A stretch of 64,000 bases of DNA from Nocardia salmonicida NBRC 13393 (GTDB lineage Bacteria; Actinomycetota; Actinomycetes; Mycobacteriales; Mycobacteriaceae), in contig NZ_BDBR01000052.1 in assembly GCF_001613085.1 (NCBI RefSeq), positions 1-64,000 on the forward strand, in the 5' to 3' direction. The notes beneath the pieces were generated by a model. It saw only the letters and a list, made by a program, of their open reading frames with translations. It was not told the DNA's origin and made no database searches. Shown one piece after another: positions 53,407 to 61,534 of this stretch. Made by a program: the position numbers and the translations under genes. Position 1 is the stretch's first letter, and the number at the start of each line of letters is the position of its first letter.

Positions 53407-53480
53407 AGGGGCTCGCTTCCCGCTAGGCGGAAAGACTTGCAGCCTCTCCGCAGGCGTTTAGCCACTCCGCCCGTCCGGCG
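53330..53480 (-). ncRNA. Predicted right-end omega RNA (reRNA) of the TnpB element
   Basis: The end of tnpB and the 90 bases after it contain a perfect 9-bp hairpin with 2-base loop (53340-53359) and a weaker hairpin at 53370-53386, followed by GAGGGCGTCAA. In characterised TnpB systems this region forms the guide scaffold and the flank next to it supplies the guide. The guide would here start with AGCACGTTCTCTC, the beginning of the cutinase signal-peptide coding sequence. RNA boundaries are inference. Confidence 0.5.
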
Positions 53481-54568
53481 GCGTGGATGTTCTTGGCTGC
53501 GTTGAGGTCGCGGTCGTGAACCGCCCCGCAAACGCACGTCCATTCCCGGACCGAGAGTGGTTTCGGTCCGTCGCGCACACCACATGTGGAGCAGATCTGA
53601 CTCGAGGGATAGAAGCGGTTCACCTTACAGAAGGCCCGCCCGTACCGTCGCGCCTTCTGCTCGAGCAGTCGGATGAACATTCCCCACCCGGCGTCGTGAA
53701 CCGACTTCGCCGACCGGGTTCGAGCCAACGCGCGAATACACAAGTCCTCTACGAACACCGCTTGGTTGTCGCGGATGATCTGCGTCGAGTGCTTGTGCGC
53801 GAAATCCAGCCTGGCATCGGCCACGCTGGCGTGAACCCTTGCCACCCGCAAGCACGCTTTGGCCCGGTTCTTGCTGCCCTTTTCCTTGCGCGACAACGAC
53901 TGCTGCACCCGACGGAGCCTGCGCTCGGCCTGCCGCAGAAACTTCGGAGAGGTGATCCTTTTCCCGTTCGACAGCACAGCGAACGTCGTCAGCCCCAGAT
54001 CGATGCCGACTTCCGACTCTGCCTCGGGGAGTTGTTCGTTGCTGATCTCCACAACGAACGAGGCGAAGTACCGCCCACCGGAGTCTTTGATGATCGTGAC
54101 GCTCGAAGGCGACGACGGCAGCTCGCGCGACCAGGCCACCTTCAACTCTCCGACCTTCGCAATGTACAGCTTTCGACCCGGTTTCAGCGAGAACCCGTTT
54201 CGGGTAAGCCGGATCGCCTGCCGATTGTCCTTTCGGGACCGGAGCCGTGGCGCGCCCAATTTGCGCCCTTTGCGCTTGCCCGATATCGAGTCGAACCAGT
54301 TCCGGTAAGCCAGCCTTGCATCCTGGCACGCCTGCACCAGCGCAACAGACGCCACCTCGGCCAGCCACGCGCGCTCGACTGTGCGCTTGGCCTCGGTAAC
54401 CACCAACTTCTGCACCGCCGTATCCGACAGCTTCACGCCCGACTCGTGAGCCCTACGACGGGCGCGCAGTGCATCGTTGAACACCACCCGCGCGCAACCG
54501 AACGTCTGAGCCAGCGCGTTCCGCTGGCCCGTCGTCGGGTACACACGGTATTGGTAGCGAAGTTGCAC
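53423..54568 (-). CDS. tnpB: TnpB RNA-guided nuclease, apparently intact
   Basis: 381 aa from GTG 54568. The start YQYRVYPTTGQRNALAQTFG and the RuvC parts are typical: Asp in VGIDLGLTTFAVL (about 190), Glu in FVEDLCIRAL (about 273), Asp in HDRDLNAAKNI (about 352). The zinc ribbon has CSTCG and WTCVCG (CXC rather than CXXC). All catalytic residues are present. TnpB cuts DNA next to its target motif under omega RNA guidance and helps the element persist; without tnpA the element depends on another transposase to move. Confidence 0.93.
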   Translation of the reverse strand: MQLRYQYRVYPTTGQRNALAQTFGCARVVFNDALRARRRAHESGVKLSDTAVQKLVVTEAKRTVERAWLAEVASVALVQACQDARLAYRNWFDSISGKRKGRKLGAPRLRSRKDNRQAIRLTRNGFSLKPGRKLYIAKVGELKVAWSRELPSSPSSVTIIKDSGGRYFASFVVEISNEQLPEAESEVGIDLGLTTFAVLSNGKRITSPKFLRQAERRLRRVQQSLSRKEKGSKNRAKACLRVARVHASVADARLDFAHKHSTQIIRDNQAVFVEDLCIRALARTRSAKSVHDAGWGMFIRLLEQKARRYGRAFCKVNRFYPSSQICSTCGVRDGPKPLSVREWTCVCGAVHDRDLNAAKNIHAAGRAEWLNACGEAASLSA

Positions 54569-54636
54569 GCCACCAAAGTATGCCTCGGCCTGCAGAGTTC
54601 GCTAGAAATTCGCCCGATCAACGAACCAGCGCCGCA

Positions 54637-55107
54637 TCAATGGCAACCTTCTGACCCCAGCGCGGTGGGCGGCATCGTGCGGTTCCACGCAACGCTCACC
54701 CGCCTGGATCGCAGCACTCGCAATCCGACCAAGGCGATCGCGAGGTCGGCGGCGATCTCGAACAGTGCCGCGAACCAGGAGAATCCGGTGACGCCGGAGC
54801 TCGGCGGGGCGTTGACGAAGCTGTCGCTGAGTGGGCCGAACCAGTCCGGGAGCACGTGCACGATCGTGAAGCCGAACGCGCTCGCGAAGCCGATGAACAC
54901 CGCGGCGCGTGGGGCCGCCGTGTGACCTCGGAACACCAGGAACACCGTGAACAGGGCGAAGAGGAGTTGCAGGGTGCCGAGGGCGTTCACCAGTGCTGAG
55001 GTGGCGTCCATGCCTCGGCGTAGATGGTCGGCGCCGTGGACCAGGAGTGCCACGGCGAAGACCGCCGTCGCGGCGCGCAGTGTCGTGTCCGGAGCTGTCT
55101 CGGTCAT
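54637..55107 (-). CDS. Four-helix membrane protein of unknown function
   Basis: 156 aa, ATG 55107 with GGAGA upstream. Four helices: AATAVFAVALLVHGADHL, LFALFTVFLVFRG, FIGFASAFGFTIVHVLP and FSWFAALFEIAADLAIALVG, with HGADH and TIVHVLPDW His motifs. No known family assigned. The upstream 30 bases carry a 15-bp palindrome (55137-55151). Its stop lies 15 bases before the inferred left flank motif of the TnpB element, so the cutinase may once have followed it directly. Confidence 0.75.
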   Translation of the reverse strand: MTETAPDTTLRAATAVFAVALLVHGADHLRRGMDATSALVNALGTLQLLFALFTVFLVFRGHTAAPRAAVFIGFASAFGFTIVHVLPDWFGPLSDSFVNAPPSSGVTGFSWFAALFEIAADLAIALVGLRVLRSRRVSVAWNRTMPPTALGSEGCH

Positions 55108-55136
55108 CGGGTCTCCTGCCGAGCGGGATCATTTCT

Positions 55137-55151
55137 ACTACACAGTGTAGT
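55137..55151. promoter_or_regulatory. ACTACACAGTGTAGT palindrome in a divergent promoter
   Basis: A perfect inverted repeat of seven bases either side of a central A, between the membrane-protein gene (start 55107) and the molybdopterin oxidoreductase (start 55233). The form resembles TetR-family operators (TACACTGTGTA type). No regulator gene is adjacent, so it would be recognised by a protein encoded elsewhere. Confidence 0.6.
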
Positions 55152-55232
55152 TTTCGAGAGCGGATCGCGGGAGGCGTTCGGCTGTCACAAATCGGTCACC
55201 GGGGCGATTCGGTCGCGACGTAGGCTCGGACC

Positions 55233-56810
55233 ATGGCGTTGATGCGGGCGATGGCCGGAATCGTGGCCGCGGCACTGGTACTCGGTGTGGCGGAGTTGGT
55301 CGCGGTGTTCACCGGGGCCGGTAGTGCGCCCGCGTACGCACTCGGCGCGACCGTTGTCGACCACACGCCCGACGGGGTCAGAGAGTGGGCGATCTCGACC
55401 TTCGGGACGAACGACAAAGCCGTGTTGTTCGTGTGCATGGGCATCGTCGCGCTCGTTGTCGCGGGGGTCGCCGGGGTCGCGGAGCGGACGGCAAGGCCGA
55501 TCGGGTCGGTCGGGTTCGCGGTTTTCGGGGTGGTCGCCGCCGTCATCGGGGCAGGCCGAGTCGGCGGGTTCGCCGGTGCGCTGCCCGCGCTGATCGGCAC
55601 CGCCGCTGGGATTCTCGCGTTGCGAGGGCTGACCAGGCGGATCGACGACGCCGCCGAATCGCGGCGACCGGCAACGGAACCCACTGCGCCACAACAGGAT
55701 GCCGAAGCCGCATCGACGGTCGGCGACCCGTCGACCACGGGAGCAGGGCGGCGGCGCGTGCTCGGGGGTATAGCGGCGACCGGGGTGCTCGCCGTCGGAG
55801 CCGGGCTCGCGGGTCGGCTACTCGGCGGCGCCCGCCACGACGTGACGGCCGAGCGCGAAACCGTCGAACTCCCCGGAGCGGCCGCGCCATTGCCGGATCT
55901 TCCGCCGGACGCCGACCTGCGCGTGCCAGGGCTCACCTCGTACCTCACCCCCAACAGCGACTTCTACCGCATCGACACCGCGCTGATCGTTCCCCAGGTA
56001 TCCACAGACTCCTGGTCGCTGCGCATCCACGGCATGGTCGAACAGGAAATCACCCTCACCTGGGACGACCTCCTGCGCCGCACCCCGGTCGAGCGCCTGG
56101 TGACCCTGGCCTGCGTGTCCAATCCGATCAACGGCGACCTCATCGGCAATGCCCGGTGGCTCGGTTACCGCCTCGACGAACTCCTCGCCCAAGCCCGCCC
56201 GCTCCCGGACGCCGACATGGTCCTGTCCCACAGCAAAGACGGCTGGACCGCGGGCAGCCCGCTCTCCGTACTCACCGATGGCCGCGATGCCCTGCTCGCC
56301 ATCGGCATGAACGGCGAACCCCTCCCCGTCCAGCACGGCTACCCCGCCCGTCTCGTGGTCCCCGGCCTCTACGGCTACGTCTCCGCCACCAAGTGGGTCA
56401 CCGAACTCGAGGTCACCCGCTTCGACCGGGCCACCGCCTATTGGACCCGCCGCGGCTGGTCGGCACAGGGCCCCATCAAAACCGGAACCCGCATCGACAC
56501 TCCGCGCGGTCGTGGCCGAATCCCGCAGGGCCGCACCGTGATCGCCGGTGTCGCCTGGGCCCAGCATCGCGGCGTCACCGGCGTCGAAGTGCAGATCGAC
56601 AACGGCGACTGGCGGCCCGCTCGCCTGTCCACCGAGGTCACCGTCGACACCTGGCGCCAGTGGACCTACGACTGGGACGCCGCTCCCGGCCAACACACCC
56701 TGCGTGCCCGCGCCATCGACACCACCGGGCTGCCCCAAACCGCCGTCGAACAGGACGTCGTGCCCGACGGCGCCACCGGCTACCCCACTCTCACCATCCA
56801 GGTGAACTGA
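55233..56810 (+). CDS. Membrane-anchored molybdopterin-dependent oxidoreductase (sulfite oxidase fold)
   Basis: 525 aa. Four or five N-terminal helices precede a linker and a twin-Arg-like GRRRVLGGIAATG segment, so the catalytic domain faces outside. The oxidoreductase domain has the Moco cysteine in VTLACVSNPINGDLIGN, then WLGYRLDELL, SHSKDGWTAGSPL, LRIHGMV and a C-terminal Ig-like dimerisation domain (GVEVQIDNGDWRPA). It belongs to the sulfite-oxidase/YedY-like family; the real substrate is unknown. Confidence 0.88.
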   Translation: MALMRAMAGIVAAALVLGVAELVAVFTGAGSAPAYALGATVVDHTPDGVREWAISTFGTNDKAVLFVCMGIVALVVAGVAGVAERTARPIGSVGFAVFGVVAAVIGAGRVGGFAGALPALIGTAAGILALRGLTRRIDDAAESRRPATEPTAPQQDAEAASTVGDPSTTGAGRRRVLGGIAATGVLAVGAGLAGRLLGGARHDVTAERETVELPGAAAPLPDLPPDADLRVPGLTSYLTPNSDFYRIDTALIVPQVSTDSWSLRIHGMVEQEITLTWDDLLRRTPVERLVTLACVSNPINGDLIGNARWLGYRLDELLAQARPLPDADMVLSHSKDGWTAGSPLSVLTDGRDALLAIGMNGEPLPVQHGYPARLVVPGLYGYVSATKWVTELEVTRFDRATAYWTRRGWSAQGPIKTGTRIDTPRGRGRIPQGRTVIAGVAWAQHRGVTGVEVQIDNGDWRPARLSTEVTVDTWRQWTYDWDAAPGQHTLRARAIDTTGLPQTAVEQDVVPDGATGYPTLTIQVN

Positions 56811-56824
56811 ACGCGACGCCGCGA

Positions 56825-58297
56825 TCAGGCTGACGCGTCGGCTTTCTCCCGCGTAGGAACCTTTCCGGCCGATCTACCGTGGCCGACGAACAGGGCCGAG
56901 GCGATGACGCCGATCACCAGGATCGAGGCGGGCAGGATCATCGACTGGGCCAGCGCGGTGCTGAATTCGTCGATGATCTGGGGCGGGAGCGGGCCGGTGG
57001 CCGCGCCTTCGCCGACCGGGCCGCCACCGCCGAGTCCGTTGGCGGTCAGGCGGGCGGCGATCAGGGCGCTGATCGCGGCGCTACCGAGGACCGAGCCGAC
57101 CTGGCGGGTGGTGTTGTAGATGCCGGCGCCCGCACCGGCCTGGGCGACCGGCAGGTTGTGGGTGGCGGTCGTGGCGAGCGGAGCCCAGATGCAGGCGTTG
57201 GCCAGACCCGCGACAGCGGCCGCGAGCAGGAACCAGCCGATCGACGAATCCGGGCTCATGAGCGCACCGAAGGAGGCCACCGAACCGGCGAACAGCACGA
57301 AGCCGATCGTCGGCAGCAGTCGAGGCGGCAGCTTGTCCGACACCTTGCCGATGAACGGCGCGGTGAAACCGGTGATGATCGCCATCGGCGCGAAGACCAG
57401 CGCCGACATGGTCGGCGTCATCTCGCGCACCGCCTGCAGGTAGAAGTACGACGGCACCATCATCGAGGTGACCGCGGCGCCCATCGCGGCGATCGCCAGG
57501 TTCGACAGCGCGAAATTGCGGTCGCGGAACAGGCTCAGGGGCACCAGCGGTTCGCCCTTGTTGCGTGCCTGGTTGATCACGAACACGACCAGCATCAGCA
57601 CGCCGAAGCCGATCAGCAGCCAGATCCGCAGCGACCAGTCCTGCGAATTACCTTCCTGGATACCGAAAACCAGTGCGAGCATGCCGATGCCGCTGAGGAC
57701 GACACCGACGATGTCGAACTTGTGGTCGTTGGTCGGCAGCGCGGGCACGAGCCACACGGCCAGCCCGAACGCGATGATGCCGACCGGGACGTTCACGAAG
57801 AAGATCCATTCCCAGCCGAGGTTGTCGACCAGCACACCACCGAGGATGGGACCGACCAGCGTCGCCAGCCCGGCGACGCCACCCCACAGGCCCATCGCGG
57901 CGCCGCGCTTGTCCGGCGCGAAGGTGCGGGTGATCACGGCCATCGTCTGCGGCGTCATCAACGCGGCGCCGACGCCCTGGGCGGCGCGGGCGGCGATCAG
58001 CATGCCGATGCTGCCGGACAGGCCGCACCAGAGCGACGCGCCGGTGAAGATCGCGAGGCCGATCAGGTAGATGTTCTTCGGCCCGAATTTGTCACCGAGA
58101 CGGCCGGTGACCAGCAGCGGCACCGCGTAGGTGAGCAGGTAGGCGCTGGTGACCCAGATGACGTTGGAAATATCGGTGCTGAGGTCGGTCATGATGGCCG
58201 GATTGGCGACCGCGACGATCGTCATATCCAACAGGATCATGAAGAACCCGACCACGAGCGCGGTGAGCGCCAGCCACGGATTACGTTGGGTGGTCAT
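56825..58297 (-). CDS. MFS drug transporter, DHA2 (EmrB/QacA) type
   Basis: 490 aa from ATG 58297 (GTG 58318 adds seven). About 14 hydrophobic helices, the motif C-type GGVAGLATLVGPILGGVLVD and LDMTIVAVANPAIMTDL (motif D1) are clear. It exports drugs or small hydrophobic compounds by proton antiport. It follows the PadR gene on the same strand with 30 bases between, so PadR and transporter form an operon. An ATTGG-TT-CCAAT palindrome lies at 58301-58312. Confidence 0.93.
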   Translation of the reverse strand: MTTQRNPWLALTALVVGFFMILLDMTIVAVANPAIMTDLSTDISNVIWVTSAYLLTYAVPLLVTGRLGDKFGPKNIYLIGLAIFTGASLWCGLSGSIGMLIAARAAQGVGAALMTPQTMAVITRTFAPDKRGAAMGLWGGVAGLATLVGPILGGVLVDNLGWEWIFFVNVPVGIIAFGLAVWLVPALPTNDHKFDIVGVVLSGIGMLALVFGIQEGNSQDWSLRIWLLIGFGVLMLVVFVINQARNKGEPLVPLSLFRDRNFALSNLAIAAMGAAVTSMMVPSYFYLQAVREMTPTMSALVFAPMAIITGFTAPFIGKVSDKLPPRLLPTIGFVLFAGSVASFGALMSPDSSIGWFLLAAAVAGLANACIWAPLATTATHNLPVAQAGAGAGIYNTTRQVGSVLGSAAISALIAARLTANGLGGGGPVGEGAATGPLPPQIIDEFSTALAQSMILPASILVIGVIASALFVGHGRSAGKVPTREKADASA

Positions 58298-58327
58298 CGA
58301 ATTGGTTCCAATCTCCACAAGAGGGAT

Positions 58328-58984
58328 TCAGCTTCGGGCGGCCCAGCGGGGCCGGGGCGCGGCGTCGGGGTGATCCCCACTCGGCCATTCGTGGGTGTGA
58401 TCGTCGGTGATCCGTTCACCGGTGTCGGGGTCGTACTGCTCCCACGGCACGGCGCCGCTGCCGAGTTCGGCGGCGAAGACTTCGATCCAGCCGAGTTCGG
58501 CCTGGATGGTGGCCCGAATGTATTCCAGGACAAAGTAATAGCGTCGCGGGATGGCACGGCTGCGCACCCAGTCGAGTAGCACGTCCATGTCGGTTCGCGA
58601 CTGACCCAGGTACTCCACGCGCTCGTCGAGCAATGCGACAACGTGCTCCTGCGGGAGGGTGTGCGCCTCGGCCAACGCCAACCGGAAGATCGGATATTCC
58701 TGCACCGGCGTCCGCAGCAACTCGGCGATCCGCCCGCGCAGCGCGGTACGCCCGGAATCGGTGATCCGATAGGTGGTCCGTTCCGGCCGGTTCCCCGCCC
58801 GACCGATGCCCTCCGCCGCCACCATCTCCTCGTCGGCCAGCCTGGCTACCACGTGATAGAGCGACCCCGGCCGCACCTTGACCAGTAGATCCTCCCGGCG
58901 AGCGATCAGCAGTTGATACATCTCGTACGGATGCATGGGCCGCTCATCGAGCAACGCGAGCACCGCGATAGCCAACGGCGTCAT
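58328..58984 (-). CDS. PadR-family transcriptional regulator
   Basis: 218 aa from ATG 58984 (MTPLAIAVLALLDERPMHPY). The PadR winged HTH (YEMYQLLIARREDLLVKVRPGS, LYHVVARLADEEMV, TYRITDSGRTAL) and the C-terminal helical dimerisation part are complete. It presumably represses itself and the MFS gene and responds to a phenolic or cationic ligand. A perfect palindrome lies 61 bases upstream. Confidence 0.92.
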   Translation of the reverse strand: MTPLAIAVLALLDERPMHPYEMYQLLIARREDLLVKVRPGSLYHVVARLADEEMVAAEGIGRAGNRPERTTYRITDSGRTALRGRIAELLRTPVQEYPIFRLALAEAHTLPQEHVVALLDERVEYLGQSRTDMDVLLDWVRSRAIPRRYYFVLEYIRATIQAELGWIEVFAAELGSGAVPWEQYDPDTGERITDDHTHEWPSGDHPDAAPRPRWAARS

Positions 58985-59044
58985 CACATTCCGCCCGGGC
59001 TGCCCCACCCCGCCACCTCCAACCAGCTACATGTTCCCTACCAA

Positions 59045-59062
59045 ATATTCCAGTAGGAATAT
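59045..59062. promoter_or_regulatory. ATATTCC-AGTA-GGAATAT inverted repeat upstream of PadR
   Basis: Perfect 7-bp arms with a 4-base spacer, just upstream of the PadR-MFS operon. A plausible autoregulatory PadR operator that overlaps the AT-rich promoter. Confidence 0.6.
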
Positions 59063-59195
59063 ACGGAGCGGGTCATAGCTTGGCAAGCGAATAACCCAGC
59101 CACCTGTCCTGCCTCGCGCAACCTGGTGGAGTACGAGGCGTGGCTCGAGCGCGATGAAGCGGTCGCGCTGGGTTTCGTGACGGTCTTTGCCGTGA

Positions 59196-59212
59196 CCCCA
59201 AGACTTTTGGGG
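59196..59212. promoter_or_regulatory. CCCCAA-GACTT-TTGGGG inverted repeat
   Basis: A perfect 6-bp repeat in the 227-base gap between PadR/operator and the DUF4189 gene. It might be an operator for the secreted-protein gene or a weak terminator. The rest of 59063-59289 shows no gene. Confidence 0.35.
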
Positions 59213-59289
59213 CAACCTCGCGTCCATGCGCTGCGGTATCTTCCATGCGATCGCCGCACCCTGGTCGGCGCGCAGAGGAAGCACACCGC

Positions 59290-59700
59290 ATGTTCGAAAA
59301 GTCCTTTGCGGCCGCCGCGCTCTCGGTGAGCGTCGCTGCCGTCCTCGCGGCACCGCCCGCCGCCGCCGACCCGGTCAATTGGGGCGCCGTTTCCCTCAGC
59401 GTGTGGGGCAATGTCTACGCGTTTTCGGTCAACCACCCAACGGAAGCCGACGCCATTCGAGCCGCCGACCAAGCGTGCAAAGGGCAAGGCATCATCGACT
59501 GCCGGATGATGGTGACGTTCGCGAACGGCTGCGGTGCAGTCGTGACGAGTCCGCTCGCGATCGTCGCAGGGTTCCCGATCGTGGGCTTCGGTAAAGGGGC
59601 GACCCCAGGGGAGGCATACGCAGACGCCACCCGCAACCTGCCCACCGGCACCGGAAGTGCCGGCTCGTTCAATCGCGACCACGCCTGCACCCGGCCTTGA
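59290..59700 (+). CDS. Secreted DUF4189-type protein
   Basis: 136 aa from ATG 59290 (GAGGAAG upstream). Signal peptide ending near PPAAADP. The mature part has the DUF4189 pattern: NWGAVSLS, repeated A..AC with Cys (ADQACKGQG), IIDCRMMVTFANGCGAV and a terminal Cys. Such proteins are small, cysteine-stabilised and of unknown function. The PadR operon runs in the opposite direction. Confidence 0.8.
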   Translation: MFEKSFAAAALSVSVAAVLAAPPAAADPVNWGAVSLSVWGNVYAFSVNHPTEADAIRAADQACKGQGIIDCRMMVTFANGCGAVVTSPLAIVAGFPIVGFGKGATPGEAYADATRNLPTGTGSAGSFNRDHACTRP

Positions 59701-59789
59701 TCGGCCAGATCTACTGAGACAGGACACCACCGAAACCGTGCGCGATGGCGGGGTGGCAGAGGCGCCGAAGATCGGCGGGAGGGGTGACG

Positions 59790-60374
59790 CTAGAGGCTGT
59801 GGGCGTCGAGCCAGGATCGGGCTGCGTCGGCGGGCCGGGAACCGGTGTCGACCTGATGGATCAGGTCGACCAATTCCTCAGTGGTCAGTTCGCCTGCTAC
59901 GTAGTTGAGCTTTTTCAGCTGTTGGCGATCGAAGATGCCGCTGCGGTAGAGAGCGACGACGCTCTGGGCGCGGGCGACTCGGGGGCGCGGGTCCGTTCCA
60001 TCCGCCGCATCGGAGACCGAGATTCCCTGTGGGAGAGCCGAGTTGACCGCGGCGACCACTTCGTCCGGTGTGCGTGCCGGGGAGGCTGGGTTCCAGCGGT
60101 CGACGAGGGCGCCGTTGCGGGCGGGCAAGACCGCGATGCGACCGGCGTCGAGATCGGCCAGCGGGGTGGGCAATCCGGTGACGACGGCGGAGTCGGTGCC
60201 CGCGCGTTCCAGTGCTTGGGAATAGATCTCGGCGAGCAGAACTGATTCCGTGGTCGAATCCCCACCCACCACGACCACCGGACGGGCCTCGTCGGAGGCG
60301 CAGGAAACAGTGGTGAAAGCGCAGGCTGCGGCCAGGATCGCGGCGGCGGTTCCACGCACGGCGACCGAGTGCAT
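59790..60374 (-). CDS. Shortened OpuAC-like substrate-binding lipoprotein
   Basis: 194 aa from ATG 60374. Signal peptide with lipobox-like FTTVSCASD. It shows OpuAC-type segments (VVVVGGDSTTESVLLAEIYSQ, GLPTPLADLD, LPARNGALVDRW, LKKLNYVAGELTTEELVDLI) but is about 130 residues shorter than usual binding proteins; the middle part is missing. Divergent from the complete transport operon, with 140 bases between. It may be a regulatory or degenerate partner of that transporter. Confidence 0.75.
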   Translation of the reverse strand: MHSVAVRGTAAAILAAACAFTTVSCASDEARPVVVVGGDSTTESVLLAEIYSQALERAGTDSAVVTGLPTPLADLDAGRIAVLPARNGALVDRWNPASPARTPDEVVAAVNSALPQGISVSDAADGTDPRPRVARAQSVVALYRSGIFDRQQLKKLNYVAGELTTEELVDLIHQVDTGSRPADAARSWLDAHSL

Positions 60375-60513
60375 CCGACGACACCAACTTTCCGTATTTG
60401 CCGTCAACCCGCGCAATTCGGCCCGACGGCGGGCAGTATGAACTACCAGAATGTACCTGTGGCCCCCGGGTCGCACGCACAGCGCACTGCCCGCCTTTGC
60501 CGGAAGGACACCA

Positions 60514-61506
60514 GTGAAACCCGACTTCGCCTCCTCATCACCAGGACAACGTCGACCGGCACGCCGCCTCGCGATGCGGGCGGGCCGGGTACTGGTCGCC
60601 GCGGTGGCGCTGGCCGCCGCCATGATCGCCTCCGCCTGCGGCAACAGCGATCCGCTCGCCGCGAAGGGCGACTGCACGAGCGACGCGTTGATCATCGGGT
60701 CGGCCAACTTCCCCGAGTCCGAGACCGTCGCCAACATCTACACCGAGGTGCTGCGGATCAACGGTTTCAAGGTCGACACCAAGTTCGACATCGGCTCGCG
60801 CGAGGCCTACATCCCCGCACTGCGCCAGTGCGCGATCTCGCTGATCCCGGAATACACCGGCAACCTGCTGCAATACCTCGACAAAGATGCCACGGCCACC
60901 GCCGCCCCCGAGGTGAACGCCGCACTCACCAAGGCGCTCGGCGACGATCTCGCCATCGCGACGCCCGCCCCCGGCGAGGATTCCGACGCGGTGGTGGTCA
61001 CTCGCGCGACGGCCGACAAGTGGAACTTGAAGTCCATCGCCGACCTCGCGCCGCACTCGGCCGAGGTGAAGTTCGGTGGGATGGCCGAATTCGCGCAGCG
61101 CCCGGGTGGATTGCCGGGTCTGGAGAAGAACTACGGCCTCGATATCACCGACGCCAATTTCGTGCCGATCGCCGACGGTGGCGGCCCCGCGACGGTGCGC
61201 GCGCTGGTCGACGGCCAGGTGAGTGCGGCCGACATCTTCACCACCTCACCGGCGATCGCGCAGAACAACCTGGTGGTACTCGCCGATCCGAAGCACAATT
61301 TCGCCGCCCAGAACGTGGTGCCGCTGTTCAATTCCGCGAAGAAGACCGATAAGGCCGTCGCCGTGCTCGACGCGGTATCGGCCAAACTGACCACCACCGA
61401 GCTGATCTCGCTGAACACGGCCGTCTCGGGCGAGAGCAAGATCGAACCGAAGGCCGCCGCGCTCGCCTGGATCACCGCGCAGGGGCTGAACTCCCCTATC
61501 GGCTAG
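60514..61506 (+). CDS. Osmoprotectant (glycine betaine/choline) ABC substrate-binding lipoprotein
   Basis: 330 aa from GTG 60514 (GGAAGGAC upstream). The lipobox is ASACG and the mature protein begins with GNSDPL. OpuAC domain features include IIGSANFPESETVANIYTEV, LRQCAISLIPEYTGNLLQY, FTTSPAIAQNNL and the C-terminal LNTAVSGESKIEP. It captures betaine- or choline-like quaternary amines and delivers them to the permeases below. First gene of the operon. Confidence 0.92.
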   Translation: MKPDFASSSPGQRRPARRLAMRAGRVLVAAVALAAAMIASACGNSDPLAAKGDCTSDALIIGSANFPESETVANIYTEVLRINGFKVDTKFDIGSREAYIPALRQCAISLIPEYTGNLLQYLDKDATATAAPEVNAALTKALGDDLAIATPAPGEDSDAVVVTRATADKWNLKSIADLAPHSAEVKFGGMAEFAQRPGGLPGLEKNYGLDITDANFVPIADGGGPATVRALVDGQVSAADIFTTSPAIAQNNLVVLADPKHNFAAQNVVPLFNSAKKTDKAVAVLDAVSAKLTTTELISLNTAVSGESKIEPKAAALAWITAQGLNSPIG

Positions 61507-61534
61507 GCGGACCGGCGCCTCGAGGAGATATTCA

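Larger units (their letters stand above)
53330..54617 (-). mobile_element. IS605/IS1341-type element, TnpB only
   Basis: The element contains tnpB but no tnpA. The right end is inferred at 53330 (TTGAC on the + strand, the complement of the GTCAA that typically closes such elements). The left boundary is inferred just after TTGAT at 54618-54622 (minus strand), the same target-adjacent motif known for ISDra2. Boundaries come from pattern only and need an empty-site comparison. It separates the cutinase from the membrane-protein gene that precedes it. Confidence 0.6.
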
